From Nocardia fluminea (GTDB lineage Bacteria; Actinomycetota; Actinomycetes; Mycobacteriales; Mycobacteriaceae), in assembly GCF_002846365.1 (NCBI RefSeq), contig NZ_PJMW01000001.1:1178001-1242000 (forward strand): a stretch of DNA of 64,000 nt, written 5' to 3'. How positions within the stretch are numbered: the first letter of the stretch is position 1; every line of letters starts with the position of its first letter. Under the pieces are notes generated by a model. It was not told where the DNA came from and ran no database searches. It worked only from the letters and a program-made list of their open reading frames with translations. This document shows, one piece after another, positions 40,682 through 50,351 of the stretch. The position numbers were made by a program, and so were the translations under genes.

Positions 40682-41530
40682 GTGTCCGACGACGAACGCC
40701 ACGCGCAGGCCAACGCGCTGCTGGGTACCTCAGCGACCACCCGAACCAAGATCGACTCGCGCGACAGCGAGCGCGCGAATCGCCGCTGGTGGGACGCCGA
40801 CGCCGAGCAGTACCACCAGACCCACGCCGACTTCCTCGGCGTCGGCTCTCCCGGCGGCGAGTTCGTGTGGTGCCCGGAGGGCCTGCACGAGGGTGACATG
40901 GGCTTCCTCGGTGACGTGACGGGCAAGACGATCTTGGAGATCGGGTGCGGTTCGGCGCCGTGCTCGCGGTGGCTGGCAGGCCACGGCGCGTTCCCGGTCG
41001 GGCTCGATGTGTCGCGGGGGATGCTGGAGCGTGGCGTGGCCGCGATGGATCAGGGTGGACCGCGCGTACCGCTGGTGCAGGCGGGCGCCGAGGCGCTGCC
41101 CTTCGCCGACGCGTCCTTCGACCTGGCCTGCTCGGCGTTCGGCGGGGTGCCGTTCGTCGCCGATTCGGCGCTGGTGATGCGCGAGGTGGCGCGAGTATTG
41201 CGGCCGGGCGGGCGCTGGGTGTTCTCGGTGAACCATCCGATGCGCTGGATCTTCCCCGACGATCCGGGCGAGGCGGGCCTGACCGCCTCGATCCCGTACT
41301 TCGACCGCACTCCTTATGTAGAGGTGGACGGCGACGGCGTGCCGACCTATGTCGAGCACCACCGCACGATCGGTGACCGCGTCCGCGAGATCGTCGGCGC
41401 CGGCCTGCACGTGGTCGACATCGTCGAACCGGATTGGCCGGAGTGGCTCGACCGCGAGTGGGGCCAGTGGTCGCCGCTGCGCGGGCAGATCTTCCCCGGC
41501 ACCGCCATCTTCATCGCCGAGAAGCCCTAG
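40682..41530 (+). CDS. class I SAM-dependent methyltransferase
   Basis: 282 residues. Motif I ILEIGCGSAPCSRWLAGHGA (about 88-107), post-I PVGLDVSRGML, motif II ADASFDLACSAFGGVPF and motif III VARVLRPGGRWVFSVNHP fit the Methyltransf_11 group. The substrate is not evident. GTG 40682 is supported by the spacing to the -10 box. Its stop overlaps that of the convergent gene at 41527. Confidence 0.85.
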   Translation: MSDDERHAQANALLGTSATTRTKIDSRDSERANRRWWDADAEQYHQTHADFLGVGSPGGEFVWCPEGLHEGDMGFLGDVTGKTILEIGCGSAPCSRWLAGHGAFPVGLDVSRGMLERGVAAMDQGGPRVPLVQAGAEALPFADASFDLACSAFGGVPFVADSALVMREVARVLRPGGRWVFSVNHPMRWIFPDDPGEAGLTASIPYFDRTPYVEVDGDGVPTYVEHHRTIGDRVREIVGAGLHVVDIVEPDWPEWLDREWGQWSPLRGQIFPGTAIFIAEKP

Positions 41531-42108
41531 AACTCCGGGAGCGCGGCGAAGGACGGGTCGACGCGCACGTTCGGCACCGTGTCGGCGACCCAGCGGCGCG
41601 CCCTGGTCAGGGCGTGATCGGGGAACTCGACATCGAAGCGGACATCGTCGGAGAGCAGGTAGGGCAACCGGCCGCGCAGGCCGGGCGCGTACGGGTGGGG
41701 CGGGCACATCTCGTCGCGCCGGACTTGCCGCCCGATCAGGTTCTCGCGGGCACCGGGCACCCCGGTCTCGGGGCAGATCACCTGGAACACCGCCGAGCAC
41801 CGGTCCTTGGGCACCACGATCGACGCCGCGAACACGAGCTCACCGAGCGGACCCGGCAAGCGGGTCTTCTCCACCCGCAGCAGGGCCGGCAACTGGTCGA
41901 CCCACACGACGAAGGCCTCGATCAGGCAGCCGGTGCGGGCGTGATGCTCGGCCAGCCGCCTGCGCAACCGTTTCAGGTCGTGCAGGCGGGCGGGCAGGTC
42001 GGGCGTGCCGTTGACATAGTTCAGCGCGACGACGTCACGAGTGGCCGGATTCCCCCAGGTCGTGTCGTCCAACTGTTGCATTCCAGGAATGTCGAACGAG
42101 ATGGGCAC
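41527..42108 (-). CDS. conserved hypothetical protein (193 aa)
   Basis: Soluble protein with a clear start (MPISFDIPGMQQLDDTTWGNPATRDVVALNYV), a basic helix LHDLKRLRRRLAEHHARTGC, a central beta strand pair (LIEAFVVWVDQLPALLRVEK, LGELVFAASIVVPKD) and an Arg/Pro-rich end. I do not recognise a family. Convergent with the methyltransferase by a four-base overlap. Confidence 0.7.
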   Translation of the reverse strand: MPISFDIPGMQQLDDTTWGNPATRDVVALNYVNGTPDLPARLHDLKRLRRRLAEHHARTGCLIEAFVVWVDQLPALLRVEKTRLPGPLGELVFAASIVVPKDRCSAVFQVICPETGVPGARENLIGRQVRRDEMCPPHPYAPGLRGRLPYLLSDDVRFDVEFPDHALTRARRWVADTVPNVRVDPSFAALPEF

Positions 42109-42168
42109 CGGATCAATTTACCGGCGCTGTCGAGTTCGGTTGTCCCCGTGGGCCGCCCGGCGCGTCGA

Positions 42169-42462
42169 TCAGGCGGAAATCCGCTCTTCGACCAAGTCGA
42201 CGAGCCAGGCATCGTGACTGATCACCATCGCGCGACTGCGCGGGGTGGCGAGCACGGTCGCCAACGCCGTGCGGAACGCGTCGGCGGCCGCGCGATCGTC
42301 GAAGTCGAGGTCGATGAGGACGCGGTGCGGTGTGCCGTCGACGCGGCCGAGACGGTAGGTGCGCACGCCGTTGTCGGCACGGAATCGTTCGTACTGGTCG
42401 AACGCGGCCTTCCAGTCGTCGTAGTCGCGAACGGTGTTGTCGATGTGCAGGGTGACGGTCAT
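42169..42462 (-). CDS. small ABM-like / cyclase-like protein (97 aa)
   Basis: Starts MTVTLHIDNTVRDYDDWKAAFDQYERFRADNGVRTYRLGR, the strand-helix pattern of dimeric alpha-beta barrel proteins in which DxWKxxFD is common, then VLIDLDFDDRAAADAFRTAL. GGAGG is five bases before ATG. Enzymatic role unknown. It is divergent from a LuxR regulator 103 bp away, which may control it. Confidence 0.75.
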   Translation of the reverse strand: MTVTLHIDNTVRDYDDWKAAFDQYERFRADNGVRTYRLGRVDGTPHRVLIDLDFDDRAAADAFRTALATVLATPRSRAMVISHDAWLVDLVEERISA

Positions 42463-42552
42463 GGTGGCCTCCGTTGTCGTGCCGAATGGGTAACTCCATG
42501 GTCGGCCGGTCCGGGGCACCGGAACATCCCTGATCCTGGGGGGTTTCCGCCG

Positions 42553-42558
42553 TAGACT
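42553..42558 (+). promoter_or_regulatory. -10 box TAGACT of the LuxR gene
   Basis: It ends seven bases before GTG 42566, with a TGATCC -35-like hexamer 16 bp upstream; leaderless start. Confidence 0.45.
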
Positions 42559-42565
42559 GGGGTCC

Positions 42566-43606
42566 GTGCCGAGCAGCTCGGCAGACCGGATCGGCCTTCT
42601 GTGCCGCGCCGGGCACTCTGCCAAACGACTGCGTGAACTCGTCCTGGTCGAGATCCGCGCGAGGATCCCGTTCACCGGCCATGTCTTCGCGCTCACCGAT
42701 CCCGTCACCGCGGTCGCGACAGCGCCGCTCGCCGATGTCCCCGGCCTCGATTTCGCGCTCTTGCCGGACTTGATCCGTGCCCGGTACCTCACCGAGCTGA
42801 ATCGCTGGGACACCGTGCGCGGCACCGGCGCCCGCTCCCTACTGGGCGCCACCGACGGCGATCCGGAACGCTCGCTGCTGTGGCGCACCGCGCAGCGCGA
42901 TCTCGGGGTCAGCGACTCGGCGACCCTCACCTTCGCCGATCGCTACGGCTGCTGGGGTTTCCTCGAACTGCTCCGCTACACCGAATCCCCCTTCACCACA
43001 ACAGAGCTCGGCGTACTGAGCACGCTGGCCACCCCGCTCACCGCCGGCCTGCGCCGTACTGTCGGCGCCACCTTCGTCGAATCCGACAGCCGGCTCGCGC
43101 CCCTCGGCCCCGCGGTCGTGCTCCTCGACGACACCCTGCGCGTGCGCTCCCGAACAGCGGCCGCCGCGGATTCCCTCCTGCGCCTGCTCCCCCCGGACGA
43201 ACCGATTCCCCCCGTCCCCGCGTCGGTCTACAACGCGGGCGCCGCACTGCTCGCCGCCGAGGCCGCCGTTCCGCTCGGCCCGGCGACCTCCCGCGTCCAC
43301 CTCGGCGGCAACCGCTGGCTCACCGTCAAAGCCGACCGCATCGGCCCCGACATCGCCGTGACCCTGGAACCGAGCACCGCCACCGAACGCCTCGACCTGT
43401 TCGCCCGAGCCCACGCCCTGTCCGCCCGGGAGTCCCAGGTCCTGACCCTCCTGGCAACCGGCCTGGACTCCCGCGAGCTGGCGGCGGAGCTGTTCCTGTC
43501 CGAACACACGATCAACGACCACATCAAAGCCGTCCTCGCCAAATCCGGCACCCGCACCCGACAGCGGCTCCTCACCCGCGTCCTCGGGGTAGGCCGCGAC
43601 CGATGA
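42566..43606 (+). CDS. LuxR family transcriptional regulator without receiver domain
   Basis: 346 residues. The C-terminal LuxR HTH (about 283-340) has LSARESQVLTLLATGLDSRELAAELFLSEHTINDHIKAVLAKSGTRTRQRLL. The first 190 residues look like a GAF-like sensor region (RYGCWGFLELLRYTESPFTTTELGVLSTLATPL). No phospho-acceptor Asp motif. GTG start at 42566, leaderless by promoter position. Confidence 0.85.
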   Translation: MPSSSADRIGLLCRAGHSAKRLRELVLVEIRARIPFTGHVFALTDPVTAVATAPLADVPGLDFALLPDLIRARYLTELNRWDTVRGTGARSLLGATDGDPERSLLWRTAQRDLGVSDSATLTFADRYGCWGFLELLRYTESPFTTTELGVLSTLATPLTAGLRRTVGATFVESDSRLAPLGPAVVLLDDTLRVRSRTAAAADSLLRLLPPDEPIPPVPASVYNAGAALLAAEAAVPLGPATSRVHLGGNRWLTVKADRIGPDIAVTLEPSTATERLDLFARAHALSARESQVLTLLATGLDSRELAAELFLSEHTINDHIKAVLAKSGTRTRQRLLTRVLGVGRDR

Positions 43607-43616
43607 TCGCGATCCG

Positions 43617-43787
43617 CTAGTCGCGCTTGGGTTTTCGGCCCGCTTGATCGAGGGCCAGGCGGAGGGCGTATTCGATCTGGGAGTTGATGCTGCGCAGGTC
43701 GTCGGCCGCCCACTTGGCTATTGCCTCGTGGACGGCCGGGTCGAGCCGTAGCAGGATCTTTTTGGGGTCCTTCTTCGGCTGGGTCAT
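43617..43787 (-). CDS. ribbon-helix-helix (Arc-like) DNA-binding protein, 56 aa
   Basis: Starts MTQPKKDPKKILLRLDPAVH, then EAIAKWAADDLRSINSQIEYALRLAL and a basic end. A beta strand followed by two helices with DPxxHxxIxxxAxxxxxSINxxIExxL is the Arc/CopG-type RHH fold. It follows the SPFH gene by eight bases, so it is co-transcribed, and it is a good candidate to bind the GATATC repeats in the operon promoter. Confidence 0.8.
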   Translation of the reverse strand: MTQPKKDPKKILLRLDPAVHEAIAKWAADDLRSINSQIEYALRLALDQAGRKPKRD

Positions 43788-43795
43788 CGGGCGGC

Positions 43796-44683
43796 TCAGG
43801 AGTAGAGGGACCCGGTGTTGACCACCGGCTGGGTGGCGCGGTCGCCGCAGAGGACCACCAGGAGGTTGGAGACCATGTTGGCCTTGCGTTCCTCGTCGAG
43901 TTCGACGGTGCCCTGTTCGGCGAGGCGGTCGAGCGCGAGGGCGACCATGCCGACGGCGCCTTCCACGATCTGGGTGCGGGCGGCGACGACCTGGGCGGCC
44001 TGCTGGCGGACGAGCATGGCCTGGGCGATCTCGGGGGCGTAGGCGAGGTGGGTGATACGGGCCTCGATGACCTCGATCCCCGCGGTGAGGGTGCGTTCGC
44101 GCAGCTCGACGGTCAATTCCTCGGCGACCTCGGCACCGTCGCGAAGGCTGGTACGGGAGTCGTCGTGGGCATCGTAGGGATGGGTGGTGGCGAGGTGGCG
44201 CACGGCCGCCTCGGACTGGGTTTCGACGTACTCCTCGTAATCGTCGACGGCGAAGGCCGCCTTGAAGCTGTCGACCACCTTGTAGACCACGACCGCCGCG
44301 ATCTCGACGGGGTTGCCGTCGGCGTCGTTGACCTTGAGCTTCTGGGTTTCGAAGTTGCGCACCCGCAGTGAGATCGACTTGCGGTCGGTGAGCGGGACCA
44401 CCGAGAAGAAGCCCGGTTCACTGACCGAGCCGATGTAGCGGCCGAAGAAGGTGACGACCTTGGCCTCGTTGGGGTTGACGATGATCAGCCCGGTGGCGAG
44501 CAACCAGACGAGAAGGATCACGACGACGGCAGCCACCGCGCCGGTCCAGGCCAGTGCGCCACCGCTGTGCTGGGTGGCGGAGATGAACGCGAGAACGGCG
44601 GCGGCCCCGAACAACAGGGTGAACACCAGCCACCCCAGCACGACGACGAATCCATTGACGCGGAATGCGGACCGCAGCTCCAT
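43796..44683 (-). CDS. SPFH/Band 7 membrane protein
   Basis: 295 residues. Two N-terminal hydrophobic segments (about 10-33 and 45-68: [18 protein letters not shown] and [21 protein letters not shown]) precede the SPFH core: [29 protein letters not shown], then [31 protein letters not shown] and the oligomerising helix. Such proteins form membrane rings or rafts. ATG 44683 has GGGAGG six bases upstream. It leads a two-gene operon with an RHH protein. Confidence 0.88.
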   Translation of the reverse strand: MELRSAFRVNGFVVVLGWLVFTLLFGAAAVLAFISATQHSGGALAWTGAVAAVVVILLVWLLATGLIIVNPNEAKVVTFFGRYIGSVSEPGFFSVVPLTDRKSISLRVRNFETQKLKVNDADGNPVEIAAVVVYKVVDSFKAAFAVDDYEEYVETQSEAAVRHLATTHPYDAHDDSRTSLRDGAEVAEELTVELRERTLTAGIEVIEARITHLAYAPEIAQAMLVRQQAAQVVAARTQIVEGAVGMVALALDRLAEQGTVELDEERKANMVSNLLVVLCGDRATQPVVNTGSLYS

Positions 44684-44692
44684 GACATCCTC

Positions 44693-44731
44693 CCGATATC
44701 TGAGTGATATCACTAAGATAGTAGATATCGG
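44693..44731. promoter_or_regulatory. triple GATATC operator upstream of the SPFH-RHH operon
   Basis: GATATC occurs three times. The outer copies form a 9-bp inverted repeat (CCGATATCT at 44693-44701 and AGATATCGG at 44723-44731). The central copy sits in a perfect 12-bp palindrome AGTGATATCACT (44703-44714). The block starts 10 bp upstream of the SPFH ATG and fits multimeric binding by the RHH protein. Confidence 0.65.
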
Positions 44732-44749
44732 GTCGCCGGGCAAGCGGAG

Positions 44750-46093
44750 TTAGGCAGCGGGAGCGATGTTGCGGTTGGCGCGGAACATGTTTCGCGGGTC
44801 GTACTCCGCTTTCGCCGCCGCCAGCCAGCGGTAGGTCTCCGGCGAGTAGCCGGCCGCGGTCTGGTCCTCGTCCGCCGCGCCACCCGCGCCGTAGAGGAAC
44901 GCGAGGCTGTGCCCGATCGTCCACGGCGCCAGCGCTTCTCGCACCTTCGCGAGGCCGGCGGGCGCGGAGTCACCCTCGCCGGGACCGGTGATCACCCGCA
45001 CGATGTACTCCGCGTGGCGATGATCGATCGAGGCCGGGCCGCCGTGGCGGAGGGCGGCACCGAGATGACGGATGTCGATGACCGCGTCGACCGGCCCTCC
45101 CGGCGCCGTCAGCGCGCGCAGCGCGGACAGACCCCGCGGGGTCAGCTCCGAAAGCAGCGCGTTGGTCGCGGCGTAGGCGTGCGGGAACGGCGGGTCACTG
45201 TGGATGGTGTGCGATTCGGCGTAGGACATCGTGCGCAGGTCCTCCTGAAGCCGAGGTCCGATCCGCCGCAACGGCGCGACCCACCGCTGCCCCTCCTCGC
45301 CGGGCCCGTCGAAGGCGATCCGGATCGAGGCGACGTGGCGGCCGCGCAAGGATTGCGGCACAGGCTCGATGTCGGGATAGGTCACCACCGCGATGGTGGA
45401 GGTCAGCGCGCTCGGCACGGTCTCGGTCCAGCTTCGCCACGCCTCCAGGGCCGCGTCGACCAGTGGCGCGTCGAAAACCAGCTGACCACCGTAGATTTCG
45501 GCGACGGGGACGAGATCGAGTTCGAGAGCGGTCACCACGCCGAAGTTCCCGCCGGAACCCAGTACCGCCCCGAACAATTCGTCGTCCGGGCCGAGCGAGC
45601 GCATCCTGCCGTCGGCGGTGACGAGCTCGATACGGCGCACATGGTCTGCGGCGTAACCGAATTCGCGCGCCAGCAATCCGAGCCCGCCGCCGAGCACATA
45701 CCCGACGACACCCACCGACGGTGACGACCCGTTCAACGGCGCCAGCCCGTACCGTGCGGCCGCCTCGACCAGCGCGCCCGCGCGCACCCCGGCCCCGATG
45801 CGGGCGGTACGGGCGCTGGGGTCGACAGTGATGCTGTCCATGCGCCCGGTCGTGATGAGCACCCCGCCCTCGATGGCCACCGACAAACCGTGTCCGGTCG
45901 CCTGCACGGCGACCGGCAGTCCGTGCCGGGCGGCGAATTCCACCGCGGCGCGCACATCCTGGCCGTGCTGGGCGCCGACCACGTACGCCGGCCGGTGCGT
46001 GTAGGCGGTTTGGAAGCCGGCGATCTCCTCGGCGTACCCGGGGTCGTCCGGGGTGAAGACGGGGCCGGTGAACTTCGTCGCGATATCGGTCAT
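44750..46093 (-). CDS. FAD-linked oxidase, BBE type
   Basis: 447 residues. The PCMH FAD-binding domain has AVQATGHGLSV, where His68 is the 8-alpha histidyl-FAD site, and GVVGYVLGGGLGLLAREFG. The Cys that gives the second flavin bond in bicovalent members is replaced by Ser near 123-124 (NGSSPSVG), so the flavin is probably monocovalent. The C-terminal BBE motif is YDPRNMFRANRNI. It oxidises an alcohol or sugar-like substrate with O2. Divergent from a LysR gene that probably controls it. Confidence 0.88.
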   Translation of the reverse strand: MTDIATKFTGPVFTPDDPGYAEEIAGFQTAYTHRPAYVVGAQHGQDVRAAVEFAARHGLPVAVQATGHGLSVAIEGGVLITTGRMDSITVDPSARTARIGAGVRAGALVEAAARYGLAPLNGSSPSVGVVGYVLGGGLGLLAREFGYAADHVRRIELVTADGRMRSLGPDDELFGAVLGSGGNFGVVTALELDLVPVAEIYGGQLVFDAPLVDAALEAWRSWTETVPSALTSTIAVVTYPDIEPVPQSLRGRHVASIRIAFDGPGEEGQRWVAPLRRIGPRLQEDLRTMSYAESHTIHSDPPFPHAYAATNALLSELTPRGLSALRALTAPGGPVDAVIDIRHLGAALRHGGPASIDHRHAEYIVRVITGPGEGDSAPAGLAKVREALAPWTIGHSLAFLYGAGGAADEDQTAAGYSPETYRWLAAAKAEYDPRNMFRANRNIAPAA

Positions 46094-46129
46094 GTCTTCG
46101 ACTCTGCGTCACGCGACGAAATAAGTACA

Positions 46130-46168
46130 AGAGATAGCTCTACTGGTTCCTATAATCCATAGTTATGG
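46130..46168. promoter_or_regulatory. LysR boxes between the FAD oxidase and lysR
   Basis: ATAATCCATAGTTAT (46152-46166) has ATAAY-N5-GTTAT arms and overlaps the lysR start codon. CCATA and TATGG (46157-46168) form a further palindrome. AGAG-ATAG-CTCT lies at 46130-46141. The arrangement suits LysR autorepression with activation of the divergent gene. Confidence 0.55.
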
Positions 46169-47091
46169 AACTGCGGCAGCTGCGTTACTTCGTGACGATC
46201 GTCGACGAAGGGGGGTTCACCAGAGCCGCCGACCGGCTGCATTTGACCCAGCCCGCCCTCAGCACCCAGGTCCGGCAACTCGAGCGCGAACTCGGTCAGC
46301 GCTTGCTCGACCGGGGCGCACGCACCGTGACACTGACCGAGGTCGGCGCCGCGGTGCTCGAACACGCGCGCGCCGCACTGGCCGCCGCTGATCGGATCGG
46401 CGACACGGTCGGGGAGTTCACCGGATTGCTGCGCGGGCAGGTCCGGCTCGGCATGATCTCCGGGGCGGCGTCGGAAGTATTCGACGTGGCGGGCGTCCTG
46501 GCCGATTTCCATCACGACCATCCGCAGGTCGGGATCAGCCTCACCGAGGACACGGCGGAACGAATGCTCGCCGGGGTCGAACACGGTGAACTCGATATCG
46601 CGCTGACCGGATTGACCGGCGCCCCGATAGCTTCCGGCATCGGACTGCACGTGATCCTGCACACCGCACTGGTCGCCGCCGTCGCCCGCGACGCACCCGT
46701 CGACCCCGCCGAGTCGGCGGGCACCGTCGCCTTGCGAGCCCTCGCCGATCGCCGTCTCATCTGCCTCACCCGGGGCACCGGCCTGCGCGGCATCTTCGAA
46801 CGGTCTTGTGCCGCCGCCGATTTCACCCCGAACATCGCCTTCGAGGCCGCCGCTCCCCCGTTGCTCCTCGAACTCGCCGCGCGTGGGCTGGGAACCGCCA
46901 TTGTCCCCGCCCTCACCCCCACCGAGGCCGAGGCCTTCGGCGTTCGATCCCTCGACATCGTCGACCCCACCATCCACGGCCGGCTGGCTCTGGCCTGGCG
47001 CACCGATCCCCCACCGAATCCGGCGGCGAAGGTGCTGCTCGGGCAGTTGCGCATCGCCTTCGGCGGCCACACCTCGGCCGCCGACCGCTAG
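46165..47091 (+). CDS. LysR family transcriptional regulator
   Basis: 308 residues. The N-terminal winged HTH (1-60) reads ELRQLRYFVTIVDEGGFTRAADRLHLTQPALSTQVRQLERELGQRLLDR, followed by a periplasmic-binding-like effector domain (about 90-300). ATG start on a palindrome. Divergent from the FAD oxidase, the likely target. Confidence 0.9.
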   Translation: MELRQLRYFVTIVDEGGFTRAADRLHLTQPALSTQVRQLERELGQRLLDRGARTVTLTEVGAAVLEHARAALAAADRIGDTVGEFTGLLRGQVRLGMISGAASEVFDVAGVLADFHHDHPQVGISLTEDTAERMLAGVEHGELDIALTGLTGAPIASGIGLHVILHTALVAAVARDAPVDPAESAGTVALRALADRRLICLTRGTGLRGIFERSCAAADFTPNIAFEAAAPPLLLELAARGLGTAIVPALTPTEAEAFGVRSLDIVDPTIHGRLALAWRTDPPPNPAAKVLLGQLRIAFGGHTSAADR

Positions 47092-47101
47092 GTGCGAGCG
47101 G

Positions 47102-47782
47102 TCAGGGTGCGGACTTCAGGCGCGCGATCTCGGCCTCGAGTTCGGCGTTGGCCTGTCGCAGACGCGCGATCTCGGCCTCGAGCGGGGCGCGGCCCGCCCG
47201 CAGGTAGTCCTGGATCCACTCGGTGCGGTAGCGGGGGGTGATGTTCTTGGTGCAGTTGCGGTCGAACGCCTCGATCCGCACCACGAACGCCCGGTCCGAG
47301 CGCGCGTCGATCGGGCCGGCCCGCGTGGTCAGGAGCCGGTCGAGGAGATCGGGGTCGTCGGCGCGTTCGACGACCTCGGCACGACCGAAGATCTTGACCC
47401 TGGTGCGGGTCGGGTAATCGATGAAGAACAGGGCCACCCGATCGTCGTCGTCGAGATTGCCCACGGTGACGAATTGGTTGTTGCCCGCGTATTCGGCCCA
47501 CGCGATCGTCGCGGAGTCGAGCACGTGCACGAACCCCGTCGGCCCGCCGCGATGCTGGAGGTAGGGCCAGCCGGAGCCGGTGACGGTCGCGAGGTAGAAC
47601 GAGTCGGCCTGCCGGATCAGGCCCGCCACTTGCGGTTCCAGTTCCTCGGGCGCGCCGATGTCGTCACCGTCGGCCATCCGCCTGCCGTGGACGGTGAAAC
47701 CACCACCACTGCGCTGGCGTCGCTCGGTGGCCGGGGAGAAGGCGATGGCTCCGTATCGAGTGGGCTTGTTCACCCCATCCAC
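47102..47782 (-). CDS. pyridoxamine-5'-phosphate-oxidase-like flavin protein with C-terminal coiled coil
   Basis: 226 residues. The split-barrel flavin-binding domain spans about 50-190 (DSFYLATVTGSGWPYLQHRGG, NNQFVTVGNLDDDDRVALFFIDYPTRTRVKIFGRAEVV). The end is a short heptad-like repeat with two EAEIARL copies (about 200-224) that may dimerise. FMN or F420 use cannot be decided. Divergent from the carboxylase gene with 120 bp between. Confidence 0.82.
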   Translation of the reverse strand: MDGVNKPTRYGAIAFSPATERRQRSGGGFTVHGRRMADGDDIGAPEELEPQVAGLIRQADSFYLATVTGSGWPYLQHRGGPTGFVHVLDSATIAWAEYAGNNQFVTVGNLDDDDRVALFFIDYPTRTRVKIFGRAEVVERADDPDLLDRLLTTRAGPIDARSDRAFVVRIEAFDRNCTKNITPRYRTEWIQDYLRAGRAPLEAEIARLRQANAELEAEIARLKSAP

Positions 47783-47902
47783 GGTACGACGCGTGATTCG
47801 TCAAGGATCGGTCCGCCGTGCCGCTGATGCCGGCGCGGAGGTCAGCGCTACGCTTTGGCTAACCGATGAAGGAGAGCTCGACCAGGACGAGGAAGGGCGT
47901 GC

Positions 47903-49453
47903 GTGGTGGAGTCGACTACTGCTGCGAAACTGCAAGAGCTGCGCGACAATCTGACGGCGGCGCGGGAACCCGCGGGGGAGGCGGGGATCGCCAAGCGTGT
48001 GGCGAAAGGAATTCCCAGCCCACGCGAGCGCATCGAAATACTTCTCGACCAGGGCAGTTTCACCGAAATCGGGGCGCTGGTGAAACAACCAGGCGCGGCC
48101 GACGGGCTCTACGGTGACGGTGTGGTCACCGGGCACGGCAGGATCGACGGGCGGCCGGTGGTGGTGATCGCTCACGACCAGACCGTGTTCGGCGGATCGG
48201 TGGGTGAGATGTTCGGGCGCAAAGTCGCGATGGCGATGGACCTGGCCGCCGACATCGCGTGCCCGTTCGTGGCGATCAACGACTCCGGCGGCGCCCGGGT
48301 ACAGGACGCGGTCACCTCGCTGGCCTGGTACGCGGAGATGAGCAGACGGCAGACGCGGCTGTCCGGGGTGGTGCCGCAGGTGTCGGTGATGCTGGGCAAA
48401 TGCGCTGCGGGCGCGGTGTATTCGCCGATCAACACCGATGTGCTGATCGCGACCGAGTCGGCGTACATGTTCGTGACCGGCCCCGACATCATCCGCGAGA
48501 CCACCGGCGAGGAAGTGACCCTCGACGAGCTCGGCGGCGCGTTCAACCAGGCGCACAACGGCAACATCCACCATGTGGCGGTGGACGAGAAAGCCGCTTT
48601 CGAATGGGCGCGAACCTATTTGAGCTTCATGCCGTCGAATTGCTACGAACGTGCTCCCCTGGTCAATCCCGGGTTGGAGCCGCACCTCACCGACTCGGAT
48701 CGCGAACTCGATTCGCTCATACCGGATTCGGACCGCAGGGGCTACGACATGTACGAGGTCCTGCTGCGGATCTTCGACGACGGCGAGTTCCACGAGATCG
48801 GTGACGGCGCCGCCCGCAACCTGATCACCGGGTTCGCGCGCGTCGACGGGCGCAGCGTCGGGGTCGTCGCGAACCAGCCGCTGGTGGCCAGCGGCGCGAT
48901 CGACGCGCGCGGGTCGGACAAGGCCGCGCACTTCATCCGCCTGTGCGACGCGTTCGACATTCCGCTGGTGTTCGTCGTCGACACCCCGGGCGTGCTGCCG
49001 GGGGTCGAGGAGGAGAAGATCGGCGTCATCAAACGGGGTGGCCGGTTCTTCTACGCGGTGGTCGAGGCGACCGTGCCGATCGTCACCGTGGTGGTCCGCA
49101 AGGCCTACGGCGGCGGCTACGCGGTGATGGGGTGCAAGCAACTCGGCGGCGACATCAACCTCGCGTGGCCGACCGCGCGGATCGCGGTGATGGGCGCCGA
49201 AGCGGCGGTGGGCCTGACCCAGCGCAAACAGCTCGCCGCCGTTCCCGAGGCCGACCGGCCTGCCGTGCGGCAGCAGATGGTCGACTTCTACAACACCGCC
49301 GTCGCCACCCCGTGGATCGCCGCCGAACGCGGCTATATCGACGCGGTCATCGAGCCGTCGACCACCCGCCTGGAAATCCGCAGAGCGCTGCGCCTGCTCG
49401 GCGACAAACACATCGAGCAGGCGCCGCGCAAACACCGCCTGATGCCGTTGTAG
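47903..49453 (+). CDS. acyl-CoA carboxylase carboxyltransferase (beta) subunit
   Basis: 516 residues of the AccD/PccB/MccB family. Both crotonase-like halves are present, with oxyanion-hole sequences [12 protein letters not shown] and GCKQLGGD and the acyl-CoA binding stretch [53 protein letters not shown]. It transfers CO2 from carboxybiotin to a short acyl-CoA. No biotin carboxylase alpha chain lies nearby, so it must pair with one elsewhere. GTG start with GAAGG upstream. Confidence 0.9.
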   Translation: MVESTTAAKLQELRDNLTAAREPAGEAGIAKRVAKGIPSPRERIEILLDQGSFTEIGALVKQPGAADGLYGDGVVTGHGRIDGRPVVVIAHDQTVFGGSVGEMFGRKVAMAMDLAADIACPFVAINDSGGARVQDAVTSLAWYAEMSRRQTRLSGVVPQVSVMLGKCAAGAVYSPINTDVLIATESAYMFVTGPDIIRETTGEEVTLDELGGAFNQAHNGNIHHVAVDEKAAFEWARTYLSFMPSNCYERAPLVNPGLEPHLTDSDRELDSLIPDSDRRGYDMYEVLLRIFDDGEFHEIGDGAARNLITGFARVDGRSVGVVANQPLVASGAIDARGSDKAAHFIRLCDAFDIPLVFVVDTPGVLPGVEEEKIGVIKRGGRFFYAVVEATVPIVTVVVRKAYGGGYAVMGCKQLGGDINLAWPTARIAVMGAEAAVGLTQRKQLAAVPEADRPAVRQQMVDFYNTAVATPWIAAERGYIDAVIEPSTTRLEIRRALRLLGDKHIEQAPRKHRLMPL

Positions 49454-49460
49454 CGGCGCG

Positions 49461-50351
49461 TCACCGCGCGGTGGCCAGCAGGCACGCTTCCACATAACCA
49501 CGCACGAGCGGGCGGTTGTCGTCACGTCGCCAGGCCAGGGCGAGTTCGCACGGGCTCACACCGGCGACCGGCCTGGTCACCACGCCGTCGTGGGCGACCA
49601 GCGCGGCGTTGCCTGCGGCGAGCAGGACGATGCCGTCGAGGTTCACCAGCGCCTCGTAGGTCTCCTCGGTGCTCGACACCTCGGCGCCGATGATCGCCGG
49701 TCGCCCGGCGCGTTCGTCGACGGCGAGCCAGTAGTCACGCAGCGGGCCCGCCGAGCGGGGCAACGCGAGGAAGGGTTCGTCGAGTAGATCGGCGAACTCG
49801 ATCCGGTCGCGCGCGGCGAGGTGGTGCGACCGCGGAAGGGCGACCAGCCGGGGTTCGGTCGCGACCACCATCCAGCGGTAGCGGTCGCTGTCGAGCAGCG
49901 GCAGCCAGACGAAGGCCACGTCGCTGGCGCCGTCGGCCAGACCGGCGGTCGGGTCGTGCCAACCGACCAGTCGCAGTACCGGTTTCGCGTGCGGAAACGC
50001 GGTGGTGAACCGGGAGCGCACGGCGGGCAGGATGCCACGCCCTGGGCTGGTGCTGATGCCGATGGTCAGCGCGGCTTGCTCGGCGGCTTTCGCCGACTCC
50101 ACCGCGACCTCGGCGGCGTCCCAGGTCGCGAGGAGACGCAGTGCGTGCGGCAGCAGCGCCGCGCCGACCGGGGTGAGCGCGACCGAGCGGGAATCACGCG
50201 CGAAAAGCGCCGCACCGAGGTGACTTTCGAGCCGGCGGATCTGTTTGCTGAGCGCGGGCTGCGAGATGTACAGGGCCTCGGCGGCGGCGGTGAAGCTCAG
50301 GCGGTCGGCCACCGCGACGAAGTACCGCAGGTCGCGTCCGTGGACATCCAT
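49461..50351 (-). CDS. LysR family transcriptional regulator
   Basis: 296 residues. HTH: DLRYFVAVADRLSFTAAAEALYISQPALSKQIRRLESHLGAALFAR; effector domain from about 90. Divergent from an SDR gene 89 bp away. The 15-bp box over its start codon has the same arms as that of the other LysR gene in this window. Confidence 0.9.
   Translation of the reverse strand: MDVHGRDLRYFVAVADRLSFTAAAEALYISQPALSKQIRRLESHLGAALFARDSRSVALTPVGAALLPHALRLLATWDAAEVAVESAKAAEQAALTIGISTSPGRGILPAVRSRFTTAFPHAKPVLRLVGWHDPTAGLADGASDVAFVWLPLLDSDRYRWMVVATEPRLVALPRSHHLAARDRIEFADLLDEPFLALPRSAGPLRDYWLAVDERAGRPAIIGAEVSSTEETYEALVNLDGIVLLAAGNAALVAHDGVVTRPVAGVSPCELALAWRRDDNRPLVRGYVEACLLATAR

Noticed and set aside
47801..49525. 574-codon minus-strand frame opposite the carboxylase gene
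   Set aside because: Shadow frame; the carboxyltransferase on the plus strand is complete.
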